A stretch of DNA of 64,000 bases from Mesorhizobium loti (GTDB taxonomy: Bacteria; Pseudomonadota; Alphaproteobacteria; Rhizobiales; Rhizobiaceae): assembly GCA_014189435.1 (NCBI GenBank), contig CP050294.1, positions 1 to 64,000 on the forward strand, in the 5' to 3' direction. The notes below the pieces were generated by a model that saw nothing but the letters and a program-made list of their open reading frames with translations, did no database searches and was not told the origin of the DNA. Position 1 is the first letter of the stretch. Each line of letters starts with the position of its first letter. The position numbers and the translations under genes are program-made. This document shows positions 33,537 through 42,815 of the stretch, one piece after another.

Positions 33537-33914
33537 TATAAAGAAGGTGTCGTCGGTCTGGCGTTTGACGACCGTACTATCCGACACTGTTCTGTCGCCT
33601 TTGTTGGGTCCGCGACACAGGCCTATTTCGCTGAGCTCGTGTCTGGCCTCGGCTAATCCGCTGAAAGGCAATCACAACAATCACAATGTTTTTCTTCTGC
33701 TGGGTCGGCCGAATTGGCACGAGTTTTGAAACTCGTTCGTTGCGAGCCCGGAGCCGCCGACCGACCTTCATTTCGTGGATGACACCGCGATCGATGGAAC
33801 GAAGAAAGAAAAGCAGAATGTCAAATCCGCATCAGATAAGCGTTGGTGCATGGATCCTTTGTCAACGGTTTGGCGATAGGCAGGCAGGATCGAAATCAGC
33901 TTGATTTGAGTGCC
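33537..33914. other. Region between IS1111 and IS5 without a recognisable gene
   Basis: About 380 bp with short frames on both strands and no family resemblance. The part next to 33915 should include the left end of the IS5 element, but without its mate I cannot place the end. Confidence 0.4.
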
Positions 33915-34898
33915 ATGCCGTACAAACACCACGCAGATCGTCGTCATCACGTCGGAAAGATGAAATTCAGGGTGACGAATTGGCGTGACTACGAAGCAGG
34001 TCTGCGCCGGCGTGGTAGCCTGACCTTATGGGTAACGCCGGAGGCACTGGCGGGATGGCGCGCTCCGCGACGCAAGACCCGCGGCGGCCAAGCCCGGTAT
34101 TCCGATCTCGCCATTGAGACAGCGCTGACGCTGGGTTGCGTCTTCGCAATGCGGCTGCGCCAGACCGAGGGATTGCTCCACTCGCTGCTGGATCTCATGG
34201 GGCTGAAAGTCCCAGTTCCAGATCATACGACGCTGAGCCGTCGGGCACAGAAGTGGGAGCCATCAGCCCGACGAAACCCGCCGCAGCCGGACGGCCCGCT
34301 GCATGGGCTTGTCGATAGCACGGGATTGAAAGTCTACGGCGCCGGGCAATGGCTGGAGCAGAAACATGGCGCCAGATCACGTCGCAACTGGCGCAAGCTG
34401 CATCTGGCAGTGGATGCCAAAAGTGGCGCGATCATTGCCCAAAGGCTGACAGATCAGGACACGGATGATCCTTCCCAGGTGGCACCGCTGCTCGATCAGA
34501 TCGACGGCGAGATCGACCAGTTCACAGCCGACGGAGCCTATGACGGCAAGCCAACCTATCGGTCTATCCTGCAGCACAGCGCAACCGCGAACATCGTCAT
34601 TCCACCGCGTTCCACGGCGGTGGAAAGCGGTGATGCCGGACCGCCTGGTCAAAGGGACAAGCACATTGCCGCAATCGCAAGCGACGGTCGGCTGAAATGG
34701 CAGGCAGCCTCCGGCTACGGCAAGCGGGCGCTGAGCGAAACAGCCATCGGACGATACAAGGGGCTGATCGGACGGCGCCTGCGAGCACGCTCTCTTCCGG
34801 CTCAACAGACCGAGGTTGCCATCGGGTGCATCGTTCTCAACCGCATGCTGGCATGGGCACGCCCGGAGTCTATCCGGCGTCAAGTCACGCAGGCATAA
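33915..34898 (+). CDS. IS5-family transposase (copy C, intact)
   Basis: The 327-aa protein starts at the ATG at 33915 (MPYKHHADRRHHVGKMKFRV, NWRDYEAGLRRRGSLTLWVT). It has the IS5 DDE core: H-G-L-V-D-S-T-G-L-K-V-Y-G-A-G-Q-W, WRKLHLAVDAKSGAIIAQRL, QFTADGAYDGKPTYRSILQH, and the Y-x2-R-x3-E region in YGKRALSETAIGRYKGLIGR. It ends V-L-N-R-M-L-A-W-A-R-P-E-S-I-R-R-Q-V-T-Q-A. This is the full-length version of the fragments at 17.7-21.4 kb. The shared right-end sequence runs to about 34955. Confidence 0.92.
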   Translation: MPYKHHADRRHHVGKMKFRVTNWRDYEAGLRRRGSLTLWVTPEALAGWRAPRRKTRGGQARYSDLAIETALTLGCVFAMRLRQTEGLLHSLLDLMGLKVPVPDHTTLSRRAQKWEPSARRNPPQPDGPLHGLVDSTGLKVYGAGQWLEQKHGARSRRNWRKLHLAVDAKSGAIIAQRLTDQDTDDPSQVAPLLDQIDGEIDQFTADGAYDGKPTYRSILQHSATANIVIPPRSTAVESGDAGPPGQRDKHIAAIASDGRLKWQAASGYGKRALSETAIGRYKGLIGRRLRARSLPAQQTEVAIGCIVLNRMLAWARPESIRRQVTQA

Positions 34899-34955
34899 CC
34901 AACTACATTAAAGATCGAAATGCGTTCGATTTCATATCCGCGCACCAACGCCGGC

Positions 34956-35122
34956 CAAACATGTCGGCGGCCATGTTCCGATTGGCCGCATCGGCGTACC
35001 GGATGACATTGCCGGCGCAACGCTCTATTTGCAGCCGGGCCGGCAGCTATGTTACTGGCGCCATCCTGCCGATCGATGGCGGGCAGTCGGTGCAGCATGG
35101 GCTGACGCTGTTCAAGGAATGA
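34956..35122 (+). pseudogene. Short-chain dehydrogenase, 3' fragment with frameshift
   Basis: Directly after the IS5 right end the sequence encodes P-I-G-R-I-G-V-P-D-D-I-A-G-A-T-L-Y-L and, after a small deletion, S-R-A-G-S-Y-V-T-G-A-I-L-P-I-D-G-G-Q-S-V. This is the C-terminal end of a classical SDR with the G-A-x-x-x-x-D-G-G motif. The stop is at 35122. The Rossmann fold and catalytic Y-x-x-x-K part were lost at the IS boundary. Together with the following MaoC and phosphotransferase genes it suggests a former fatty-acyl or CoA-thioester degradation operon. Confidence 0.8.
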
Positions 35123-35167
35123 TACGTCCGACCGGAACGCCGGCGGGTGAAGTGGAGGAACTTCAGC

Positions 35168-35647
35168 TTGGAACCGATCAGTCTCGATGTGCTTCTGGCC
35201 AGCGTCGGCAAGGAACTCGGCGTCTCCCCATGGCGGGCGGTTACTCAGCGCATGATCGACCGGTTCGCCGACGCCACCGACGACCACCAGTTCATTCATT
35301 GCGATCCGGAGCGCGCCATGCGCGAGACGCCGTTCGGTGGCACCATCGCCCACGGTTTCCTCTCGCTTTCGCTGTTGTCGGCGATGACCTTCGAGACCAT
35401 GCCGCCGTTCGAAAACAGCAAAATGGGCGTCAACCACGGCTTCGATTCGCTGCGCTTCATGGCGCCAGTGAAGACCGGTGCGCGCATCCGCACCCGCTTC
35501 GTGCTGGCCGACGTCAAGGTCAGGCCGTCGGGCTGGGTGCAGACGGCGCATGACGTGACCATCGAGATCGAGGGCTCGAAGAAGCCGGCGCTGACCGCGC
35601 GCTGGCTGACGCTGACGCTGATCGAGCGCCAGCCAGAGACCGCATGA
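35168..35647 (+). CDS. MaoC-like (R)-specific enoyl-CoA hydratase
   Basis: The TTG at 35168 is preceded by GGAGG (35154-35158) and gives 159 aa (L-E-P-I-S-L-D-V-L-L-A-S-V-G); a GTG at 35147 would add seven residues. The hot-dog fold hydratase motif is clear: FADATDDHQFIHCDPERAMR with catalytic Asp and His, then TPFGGTIAHGFLSLSLLSAM and the helix N-H-G-F-D-S-L-R-F-M-A-P-V. MaoC proteins hydrate trans-2-enoyl-CoA in beta-oxidation or PHA supply. The gene overlaps the next one by 4 bp (ATGA), so they form an operon. It is intact, although both neighbours are broken. Confidence 0.9.
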   Translation: MEPISLDVLLASVGKELGVSPWRAVTQRMIDRFADATDDHQFIHCDPERAMRETPFGGTIAHGFLSLSLLSAMTFETMPPFENSKMGVNHGFDSLRFMAPVKTGARIRTRFVLADVKVRPSGWVQTAHDVTIEIEGSKKPALTARWLTLTLIERQPETA

Positions 35648-35817
35648 GCGACGCGAACGCGCTCGACACGTCGGCGCTTGCGCTCGACCAGGCAGCGCTT
35701 GCGCCCTACCTCGAGGCGGAAATCCCTGGTTTTTCCGGGCTTCGCTCCATCGAAAAATTCAAATCTGGACAGTCGAACCCGACCTATTTGCTAGCGGCAG
35801 CTAGCCCGGAAAATTCA
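35644..35817 (+). pseudogene. Phosphotransferase (APH/ACAD10-like), N-terminal fragment
   Basis: The frame starts MSDANALDTSALALDQAALA, then P-Y-L-E-A-E-I-P-G-F-S-G-L-R-S-I-E-K-F and K-S-G-Q-S-N-P-T-Y-L-L, the nucleotide-binding start of aminoglycoside-phosphotransferase-like kinases linked to acyl-CoA metabolism. After about 35797 the sequence no longer fits the family, and at 35818 a group II intron begins. The region 35797-35817 (ccggaaaattca at its end) may be the left tip of the IS1380 element. The remaining 85% of the gene is not found. Confidence 0.78.
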
Positions 35818-37743
35818 GTGCGCCCCGATGGGGCGTATCACCAGTGGAGGAAGGTTCCACCCAGATAGTAGTCGATTGGTCTGGTAGCTGACGAGCGGCT
35901 CGGTCGGGCAACTGGCCGGGTCGAAGCCTCGTGACAAAGGCCGCCTTGGGCGGTTGAGCAATCCGATGGGCCGTAACGTGAGTGAAGCCTGAGCAGGCCT
36001 CGAAAGTGATGATGTGGATGCCGACCCGCCTGAATTTCGGGGAAGGCCGCGCGAACGGGGAAGCAATCGACATGTGCACCCGTTCGATCCGCCGGGGTAA
36101 TGGGCACGGCACGTCGGAAGGGTGATACGGGTAACGGGGGAGACCCGCTCGGCATGAGGGTAGCGGCCTCAACGCAGCCGTCAGGGCGGCGGTGCCGGTG
36201 GGAGTCGGACAGGGTCATAATACCGCTGAAGCCGGGTAATGCCGGTGGAGGGAAGGGCCCTGACTTCTGGTGTGCTTTTGACGTTGGTGAGGAGGGGGTG
36301 ATTGGCGATGAGCCTCGAAACACCCGAAAAGATCAGGAACCTTCAGAGGAAGCTGTACCGTAAGGCGAAGGCGGAGCCCGCTTTCCGCTTCTACGTGCTC
36401 TACGACAAGATCTGCCGTGAGGACATGCTGCGCCATGCCTATGCGCTGGCCCGCGCCAATGCGGGTTCGCCGGGCGTGGACAATGTGACCTTCGCGAAGA
36501 TCGAGGCGGAAGGCGCGGAGAGGTGGCTGGCGGGCCTGCGCGAGGAACTTGTCTCGAAGACCTATCGGCCGCAGCCGGTGCGACGGGTGATGATCCCGAA
36601 GCCGGGGGGCGGCGAACGTCCGCTCGGCATCCCGACCATTCGGGACCGGGTGGTTCAGACCGCCGCGAAGCTGGTGCTGGAACCGATATTCGAGGCGGAC
36701 TTCGAGGATGGTGCCTATGGCTATCGGCCCAGACGCAGTGGGACCGACGCAATCAAGGAAGTGCACCGGCTTGTCTGCCGGGGCCACACGGACGTGGTAG
36801 ACGCCGATTTGTCGAAATACTTCGACACGATTCCGCATTCGGACCTCCTCAAATCGGTGGCCCGACGCATTGTCGACCGGCACGTGCTGCGGCTGATCAA
36901 GCTGTGGCTGAAAGCGCCGATCGAAGAGCGGGACGGTGACGGGAAACGGCACGTGAGCGGTGGTAAGAGCAGCACGCGCGGCACGCCGCAAGGTGGGGTC
37001 GCAAGCCCGCTGCTCTCGGTCATCTACATGAACCGGTTCCTGAAACATTGGCGGCTCACCGGACGCGGCGAGGCGTTCCGTGCGCATGTCATCTCCTATG
37101 CCGATGACTTCGTCATCCTCAGCCGCGGGCACGCGGTCGAGGCGCTGGCGTGGACGCGGACGGTGATGACGAAACTCGGGCTGACACTCAACGAGGCCAA
37201 GACCTCGGTGAAGGATGCCCGCACGGAGCCTTTCGACTTCCTTGGCTATACGTTCGGACCTCACCGCTACCGGAAAGACGGCCATTGGTACCTGGGTGCG
37301 AGCCCATCCAAGAAGAGCGTGCAACGGATCAAAACGAAGATTGGCGATCACTTGGTAAACGGTAACAAAGAGCCGTGGCCCGTGGTCTGCACCCGGCTGA
37401 ACAGGCTTCTGCGCGGCTGGTCAGGCTACTTTGGCTATGGAACACGCTTGCCGGCCTATCGAGCGGTCGACAACCACGTCTATGACCGTGTTCGCACCTT
37501 CCTGCGCAAACGGCACAAGGTGCAGGGACGCGGCACACAGCGTTTCTCCGACGACATTGTCTTCGGAAAACTTGGTGTCCTGCGTCTTCGACGCGTGCAC
37601 ATTGGACCGCCGCCGTGTGCCTCACGATGAAACCAGTCGGAAAGCCGGATGCGGGAAATCCACACGTCCGGTTTGATGAGCGGGGAAGGGAAACGGAGCG
37701 ATGCCAACACGGCCCAAGCCACCGCGCCCTTCCTCGACTCTAC
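35818..37743 (+). mobile_element. Group II intron 2, complete
   Basis: The 5' end is GTGCGCCCCGATGGGG (35818), the standard group II start. Domain V is visible at about 37642-37674 (aagccggatgcgggaaatcc ... cgtccggttt), and the 3' end is placed at ...CTAC (37743). The 1.93-kb intron has a full-length open RT/maturase gene (36308-37630), so it may splice and move. It is not closely similar to intron 1 in sequence. It lies just upstream of the IS1380 transposase gene, probably inserted in the left end of that element. Confidence 0.85.
36308..37630 (+). CDS. ltrA: Group II intron reverse transcriptase/maturase
   Basis: The 440-aa protein (MSLETPEKIRNLQRKLYRKA, then Y-A-L-A-R-A-N-A-G-S-P-G-V-D-N) has the complete RT domain. 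It shows R-P-L-G-I-P-T-I-R-D-R-V-V-Q, G-A-Y-G-Y-R-P-R-R-S, motif A V-D-A-D-L-S-K-Y-F-D-T-I-P, R-G-T-P-Q-G-G-V-A-S-P-L-L and the catalytic Y-A-D-D box (ISYADDFVILSR). A maturase X domain follows (RLNRLLRGWSGYFGYGTRLP), together with a short Arg-rich C-terminus. No HNH endonuclease domain is seen. The protein should assist splicing and reverse transcription of its intron. Its motif A lacks a recombinase-element insertion even though it encodes a similar F-D pair. Confidence 0.93.
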   Translation: MSLETPEKIRNLQRKLYRKAKAEPAFRFYVLYDKICREDMLRHAYALARANAGSPGVDNVTFAKIEAEGAERWLAGLREELVSKTYRPQPVRRVMIPKPGGGERPLGIPTIRDRVVQTAAKLVLEPIFEADFEDGAYGYRPRRSGTDAIKEVHRLVCRGHTDVVDADLSKYFDTIPHSDLLKSVARRIVDRHVLRLIKLWLKAPIEERDGDGKRHVSGGKSSTRGTPQGGVASPLLSVIYMNRFLKHWRLTGRGEAFRAHVISYADDFVILSRGHAVEALAWTRTVMTKLGLTLNEAKTSVKDARTEPFDFLGYTFGPHRYRKDGHWYLGASPSKKSVQRIKTKIGDHLVNGNKEPWPVVCTRLNRLLRGWSGYFGYGTRLPAYRAVDNHVYDRVRTFLRKRHKVQGRGTQRFSDDIVFGKLGVLRLRRVHIGPPPCASR

Positions 37744-37837
37744 TGGTGGGTTGGCGGATGTGGAGCAAACCGTTGAAATGACGTAGGATTTGGTTGCTAA
37801 AGCCGATCCGAATCATTTCCCGGAGACCACACCCGCC

Positions 37838-38310
37838 ATGAATGATCTTACCCTGCCGCTGAGCGGTTTGTCATCAGTGGGCGGCAAGTCCGTCGTCGCC
37901 CGTTTCGACGGCGGCATGTTGTCCTCCAACTGTGGCGTTCTGGCGCTGGCCGAGGTGGAAAAACGACTGCGGGTGGCCGACCGTCTGGCGCGTTGCATCG
38001 ATGATCCGCGCTGCCCGGACCAGGTCGTCCACAGCCTGGCGGACATGATCGGCTTTCGCATGAAGATGATCGCCGCCGGCTATGAGGATGGCAATGACGC
38101 CAACCGGCTGCGCTCCGATCCGGTCTTCAAGATGGCCCAGGATGCGCTGCCGTCGGGTCGGGATCTGGCCTCCCAGTCGACGATGTGCAGGCTGGAGAAC
38201 CTGCCCGGCGTGCGGGAGCTGGTCGCCATGGGGCGAGCGATGATCGACCTTTACTGCGCCTCCTTCCGGCAGGTGCCGAAGCGGATTGTGCTCGACATCG
38301 ACGACACGTT
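37838..38310 (+). pseudogene. IS1380-family transposase, N-terminal part
   Basis: From the ATG at 37838 the frame reads MNDLTLPLSGLSSVGGKSVV, F-D-G-G-M-L-S-S-N-C-G-V-L-A-L, DRLARCIDDPRCPDQVVHSL, ASQSTMCRLENLPGVREL and P-K-R-I-V-L-D-I-D-D-T. The last motif carries the first catalytic Asp of the IS1380 DDE domain. At 38309-38310 the TT of the following Phe codon is the insertion point of recombinase element copy 2, which adds L-D-P-L-S and a stop exactly as in the RT gene. Confidence 0.92.
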
Positions 38311-38337
38311 GGATCCATTGTCATAATACCCCCTGGT

Positions 38338-40563
38338 TCACGGTATCTGTTCGAAGAGGCTGGGATTTTGGTCTATCGTCTTGATCCATAGGCCTTTTCT
38401 CTGTCCACGCACGACATGGACGGCTTCGAGTTCGCCGCGTTTTACTCGCTGCAACACGACCTGGCGCGACAGGCCGAGGTTCTCCATGGCGTCGCGGATG
38501 GGCTCAAAGCCTTCGCCAGGCGTGGCCAGGAAGCGGGCCTTGAGTTCGGCGGTCAGGCGAATGCGCCATGGCGCACCGGGTGTCACCTGTTCGCCCGGGA
38601 TGAGGCCGTCGTTGACATGGCGGTGAAGCGTCGATGGCGCCACGCCGAGCGCGGCAGCGGCCTGACGGACGGTGACGATGTCGCCGTCGGCGGCTGGTGG
38701 CTTGGCCTTGCAGGCGGGAATCTTCCAGTGCTTACGCAGATAGCCGACGCGGTTGGCGTCAAACCGGTGGCCGTACGCCGTTCGGCGGCCCTGGCGGTTG
38801 AGGACGCCGGCAATGACCGCGTCGGGATAATGCGGTGCCAGCCGCCGCAGCAGCGCCAGCGTGTCCTCGTCGGTACGAACCGTCGCCGGCCGCGAGCGCG
38901 GCAAGGCGACGGTGAGGCGACTCGTAGCGTCGCCCTTCCAGCGCAGGACGAGAAGCGCCGCTGCCTCGTCGCGATCGACATGGAGGGTGACCTCATCGAG
39001 GAGCGTGCGCAGCAATTCCTTGCGGTCACGCGGCGTGGTGGTGGGCGCGTACCAAACGCTCGCCAGATCGGCCCCGAGGGCAAGCAGCTTTTCCCGCTCC
39101 GTGGCCGACAGGACGCGCGGACGCTGCTCCTCGCGCCGCGCCAGTTCCGCCTTTGCCGCCTCCAGGGCGCGCAACGCCTCCTCCCACTCCTGCTCGAGCC
39201 TGCGGGCGACCAGGCGATTGTCGGGATCGACGGCGCAATAGCGGCGCTCGGCGCGGTTGACGGCGAAGGCGGCGCGCTCCACGTCGAGCCGCCATTGCTT
39301 GAGTGCTGCGTCGCGATCGTTCTCCAGCCGCTCGGCCGCTTCGAGCGTGGCGGTCAGGCGCACCGGCTCCAGCGCCTCCAGGAAGGCCGCCACCACGGCT
39401 TCATCGATCTGCCCGCCGCCAACATTGAGGCAATGGACGCCTCTGCCCTCGACGACCACCTTGCCGGGACAATGGTAGCCCGGCGTCACGGTGCGGCCGC
39501 GATAATGGGTGTGCAGCCGTCGCCCGCAGTGGCCGCAGCGGGCAATGCCCTGCAGCAGGGCGCCACCCTCTCTGGCGGCGCCACCGGCCTGTTCCTGCGC
39601 CTTGGCGTGCGTCCGGGGTTGGGTGTTGGCCGCCATGCGCTCTCGATTGGCCTCGAAGGTGGGCCAATCGATATAGCCCTGGTGGTGGTCCTTGATCAGC
39701 ACTTGCCAGTCTTCCATCGGCAGCTTGCGTATCCGCTTGCACCGCGCGCCGGTTTCGTCGAGCACCGTCTCTCGGCGATACTTGCCATAGACATAGGCGC
39801 CGGCATAGACTGGATTGGCAAGCACGCTGTGAACCGCGTGGTAGCTGGCCTCGCCCCAGCGCAGCTCGGTGCGTGCATTAAGCCACAGCGGGAACTTCAT
39901 CGCTTGCTCGCGGAACCACAGCCACACGCGGCGCGCCGAGCCGAGCTCGGCAAAGCGGGCAAAGACGGTGCGGATGGCATGGGCGACGGCCTCGTCGGGA
40001 TGGATCAGGATCTCGCCGTCCGCCTCGCCCCAGACGAAGCCGATCGGTAGGCCGCGGCGCAATTCACCGCGCGCTGCCTTGTTGCGGATGCCGCCATTGA
40101 GGCGGGCGCGCAGGACGTGCAATTCGGCCTCGCTCATGGCGCCTTTCAACCCGAGCAAAAGCCTATCGTTGAACAGAGCCGGGTGGTAGATCCCGTCGGC
40201 ATCGCCAATCAGCGTATCGGTCAGCCCGGCCAACTCGATCAGCCGGTGCCAGTCGGCATTGTTGCGCGCCAGCCGCGAAACCTCCAGGCCAAGCACGATG
40301 CCGACCCGGGCCAGCGCCACCTCGCTGGTCAGCCGCGCAAAGCCGGCGCGCATGACGCTGCCGGAGCCGGACAGGCCAAGGTCCTCGTCGATGACCAGGA
40401 CACGCTCGTCCGGCCAACCCAGCTCGCGCGCCCGACCGGAGAGCGCGTATTGCCGCTCGGTCGATTCACGGTTGTTCTCCACCTGTGAGGCGCTCGACTG
40501 GCGCAGGTAGACGACAGCCAGCCGGGCCTGGTGACCGGCGGCGATTTTGCTGTGTTCAGTCAT
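38338..40563 (-). CDS. Large serine recombinase (copy 2, identical to copy 1)
   Basis: The 741-aa sequence is identical to the product of 12466-14691. It has the N-terminal resolvase domain with Ser23 in Y-L-R-Q-S, the recombinase domain, the zinc ribbon (CGHCGRRLHTHYRG), a coiled coil and the extra C-terminal HTH (VTVRQAAAALGVAPSTLHRH). Identity over 2.2 kb including synonymous sites implies very recent duplication or gene conversion. Confidence 0.93.
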   Translation of the reverse strand: MTEHSKIAAGHQARLAVVYLRQSSASQVENNRESTERQYALSGRARELGWPDERVLVIDEDLGLSGSGSVMRAGFARLTSEVALARVGIVLGLEVSRLARNNADWHRLIELAGLTDTLIGDADGIYHPALFNDRLLLGLKGAMSEAELHVLRARLNGGIRNKAARGELRRGLPIGFVWGEADGEILIHPDEAVAHAIRTVFARFAELGSARRVWLWFREQAMKFPLWLNARTELRWGEASYHAVHSVLANPVYAGAYVYGKYRRETVLDETGARCKRIRKLPMEDWQVLIKDHHQGYIDWPTFEANRERMAANTQPRTHAKAQEQAGGAAREGGALLQGIARCGHCGRRLHTHYRGRTVTPGYHCPGKVVVEGRGVHCLNVGGGQIDEAVVAAFLEALEPVRLTATLEAAERLENDRDAALKQWRLDVERAAFAVNRAERRYCAVDPDNRLVARRLEQEWEEALRALEAAKAELARREEQRPRVLSATEREKLLALGADLASVWYAPTTTPRDRKELLRTLLDEVTLHVDRDEAAALLVLRWKGDATSRLTVALPRSRPATVRTDEDTLALLRRLAPHYPDAVIAGVLNRQGRRTAYGHRFDANRVGYLRKHWKIPACKAKPPAADGDIVTVRQAAAALGVAPSTLHRHVNDGLIPGEQVTPGAPWRIRLTAELKARFLATPGEGFEPIRDAMENLGLSRQVVLQRVKRGELEAVHVVRGQRKGLWIKTIDQNPSLFEQIP

Positions 40564-40714
40564 GACCGGCCTCCCTCACTGTCAGCATGCGCGCGATCAC
40601 GAGGGCGAGCCGGCGCAACGCCTCCGCCCGCGCCTCGGCGTCCAGCGTCTCCCAGGTGGGTGGGTCGGGAGGCCGCTTGCGGTCTTCCTCGGCGAATCTC
40701 AGCTTCAGTTGCAT
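40556..40714 (-). CDS. Small recombinase-associated protein (copy 2)
   Basis: It is the identical second copy of the 52-aa protein at 14684-14842, with the same GGAGGAG ribosome-binding site and the same 8-bp overlap with the recombinase gene. Function is unknown. Confidence 0.7.
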   Translation of the reverse strand: MQLKLRFAEEDRKRPPDPPTWETLDAEARAEALRRLALVIARMLTVREAGHD

Positions 40715-40994
40715 GTCGCTCCTCCTTGTCATCGGGCGGCGACTCGCCGCGCCGTTCAAGAAGAGCGTCGGTCAGAAAGCGCAGATGCAGAAGGTCTGAA
40801 AGCCGCCCAATGCTGGAGTGATTAGCCGGCGAGGCTGTGGAATCACCCCCCAGGCCCCCGAGATCCGTCCACGCGACGGGAATGTAGGTCCGGCTGCCGT
40901 CCGGCAATTCTAAAAGCAGCGTTGGCTCGCCGCGGCGTTTGAGGCGGCTGATTACGGCCAGAGGCCGCCCTTCAAAGGCGTGGCCCTCCCGCAT
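40560..40994 (-). CDS. DUF5372-like protein (copy 2)
   Basis: It is the identical second copy of the protein at 14688-15122. The I-P-V-A-W-T-D-L core and leucine-rich helix are present. In this copy no longer upstream in-frame extension exists, which supports the ATG at 40994 as the start. Confidence 0.65.
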   Translation of the reverse strand: MREGHAFEGRPLAVISRLKRRGEPTLLLELPDGSRTYIPVAWTDLGGLGGDSTASPANHSSIGRLSDLLHLRFLTDALLERRGESPPDDKEERHATEAEIRRGRPQAASRPTHLGDAGRRGAGGGVAPARPRDRAHADSEGGRS

Positions 40995-41047
40995 GATCGT
41001 TGCCGAGGCGGGAAGGTCCTGGTGATGGGCAGTCTGGAGATGTTTCC

Positions 41048-41914
41048 TTTGACGCCGTACATGGCGGCCAGCAATTGCGCCTGTTCAACGCGCATTACGA
41101 CGAATACGGCTTCCAGCCGATCGTAGTGTTCGACGGTGCGGGCCGGTTCGTCAGCGCGATCCTGCGACCGGCCAGTCGGCCGAGCGGGGCTGAGATCTGC
41201 CCCCATCTGCGCCGCCTGGTGCGGGCGATCCGGAGCAATTGGCCGAACACACGGATCCTGATCCGGGCCGACAGCCACTATTGTAGTCCGCAGGTCATCG
41301 ACTGGTGCCGCGCCAACGATGTCGACTTCATCCTCGGCGTGGCGCCCACCACGACGCTGCGCAAGCATGTCGCGGACCTGGAAGCCCGCACGATGGCGCG
41401 CTTTGAAGCGTCGAAGACGAACAAGGTCCGCAGGTTCAAGGAGTTTGTTGACGGGGCCGCCAGCTGGAGCCGCGTCGAGCGCATCATCGCCCGCGTCGAG
41501 GTCGGCGCCCAAGGAGCCGACACCCGCTTCATCGTCACCAATCTGGCCAGTGGCAAGGCCAAGGCGCTCTACGAGGACCTCTACTGCCGGCGCGGCGCGG
41601 CCGAGAACCACATCAAGTCCTGGAAGACGCATCTTGCCGCCGACCGCACATCCTGCACAAGAGCGACGGCCAACCAGTTCCGGCTCTTCCTGCATGCCGG
41701 CGCCTATTGGCTGATGTGGAGCCTGCGCGCTGCGATGCCGAAACGCTCGAGCTTTGCCGTCGCCCAATTCGACACGCTGCGATTGCGCCTCATCAAAATC
41801 GCCGCGCGGGTGGTCGAGATGAAAACGCAAATCCGCCTGCACCTGCCGACATCATGCCCCGACCAGCGCATCCTGCGCATCGTCCTCGATCGCATCCCCC
41901 AACTCGCGACATAA
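41048..41914 (+). pseudogene. IS1380-family transposase, C-terminal part
   Basis: The frame resumes as F-D-A-V-H-G-G-Q-Q-L-R-L-F-N and continues YDEYGFQPIVVFDGAGRFVS, R-I-L-I-R-A-D-S-H-Y-C-S (second catalytic Asp), LYCRRGAAENHIKSWKTHLA (catalytic Glu) and FRLFLHAGAYWLMWSLRAAM to the stop at 41914. Joined to 37838-38310 it gives a full-length IS1380 transposase, so precise excision of the element would restore it. The right terminal repeat of IS1380 was not found before the IS6 fragment at 42090. Confidence 0.92.
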
Positions 41915-42089
41915 CGATGGGGCGCAGGCGCCCGAAACGAACCCGTCGACCGCAACCTGCAAACCCCCGCCTGCCATCACGACGGAGCAATCCCGGCGCC
42001 TGACGGGGCGCGTGGAAAAGCACTGCAACGGCGACCACAGCGTCGCTTCAGGCCGTCAAAAGCTTATCGCCGTGCATTAAGGCGGCTAG

Positions 42090-42610
42090 TGGATGTATCT
42101 CTATCGCGCCATCGACAGTGTCGGCGACACCGTCGACTTCTATTTCAGCGAGCAGCGCGACCTGCCGTCGGCCAAACGCTTCCTCCGCAAGGCGCTGGAG
42201 CGTCATGGCCGACCTGATCGCGTCGTCATCGACGGTAGCCAGACCAATCGGGAGGCGATCCTGCGACACCACAAATCGCTTGCAGGATGGCTCCCGGCGC
42301 TGGCTGAAGCCGATCCGGATCCGCAAGAGTAGATACCTGACGGATGTATTTGACAAGGGCCGTTCTGCTCTGATGTCCTGGAAGTGTGCTCTCAGGGCGT
42401 TCTGTCCCGGCAGACGGTCGAGACCGCGGCGCGCGCAGCAAAGTCAGGGCTGACCGGCATCGAAATGATTCACATGATGCGCAAGCGACAGGCGATGTAC
42501 GCCTTTCAATCCGAATCCGTCCCTGGCCGAGCAGTTCGAAATCCTCGCCGCCTGATTGACCTCGCATCAGGGCCTCTCTGCGCCCCTATTCAGCCGTTGC
42601 AACAAAACCA
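42090..42610 (+). pseudogene. IS6-family transposase, degenerate C-terminal fragment
   Basis: The sequence encodes WMYLYRAIDSVGDTVDFYFS, AKRFLRKALERHGRPDRVVI, D-G-S-Q-T-N-R-E-A-I and, after frameshifts, L-K-P-I-R-I-R-K-S-R-Y-L and GIEMIHMMRKRQAMYAFQ with S-V-P-G-R-A. It starts abruptly at W-M-Y-L without the N-terminal half. The tail near 42585-42610 resembles an IS6 right end. It is related to the copy at 23191-23772. Confidence 0.8.
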
Positions 42611-42815
42611 GATGCTGTGGTAGAGCTTTGGACAATTATGGGGGATGATTTTTTGCGATCCAACCTGATCTAATACCGGCTCTGTATCTACGGTAATTCT
42701 CAACACTCGCCCGCGATAGCCGGCAGAGTTTGAGCAGATCAACAGTATTTTGGCTGCGAAACGCGTAAAAAAGGCTTTTTAGCTGGGACGTGGCCATCTT
42801 TATTGTAGGTAAGAT
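42611..42815. promoter_or_regulatory. AT-rich upstream region of the MucR-like gene
   Basis: About 200 bp of AT-rich DNA without a gene precede the regulator. MucR/Ros proteins often repress their own genes through AT-rich sites, so autoregulation is plausible. No defined operator can be claimed from sequence alone. Confidence 0.35.

Larger units (their letters stand above)
38311..41049 (-). mobile_element. 2,739-bp large-serine-recombinase element, copy 2
   Basis: It has the same start (GGATCCATTG), the same end (GGAGATGTTTCC-TT), the same length and identical predicted proteins as 12439-15177 (a constant coordinate offset of 25,872). The disrupted gene reads ...GAC ACG TT|...|TT TGAC..., which gives the same TT core. 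Its orientation relative to the disrupted gene equals that of copy 1. Confidence 0.9.

Noticed and set aside
36300..37630. Retron or CRISPR-associated reverse transcriptase
   Set aside because: The RT has a maturase X domain and lies inside a GTGCG...AC intron with a domain V hairpin, so it is a group II intron protein.
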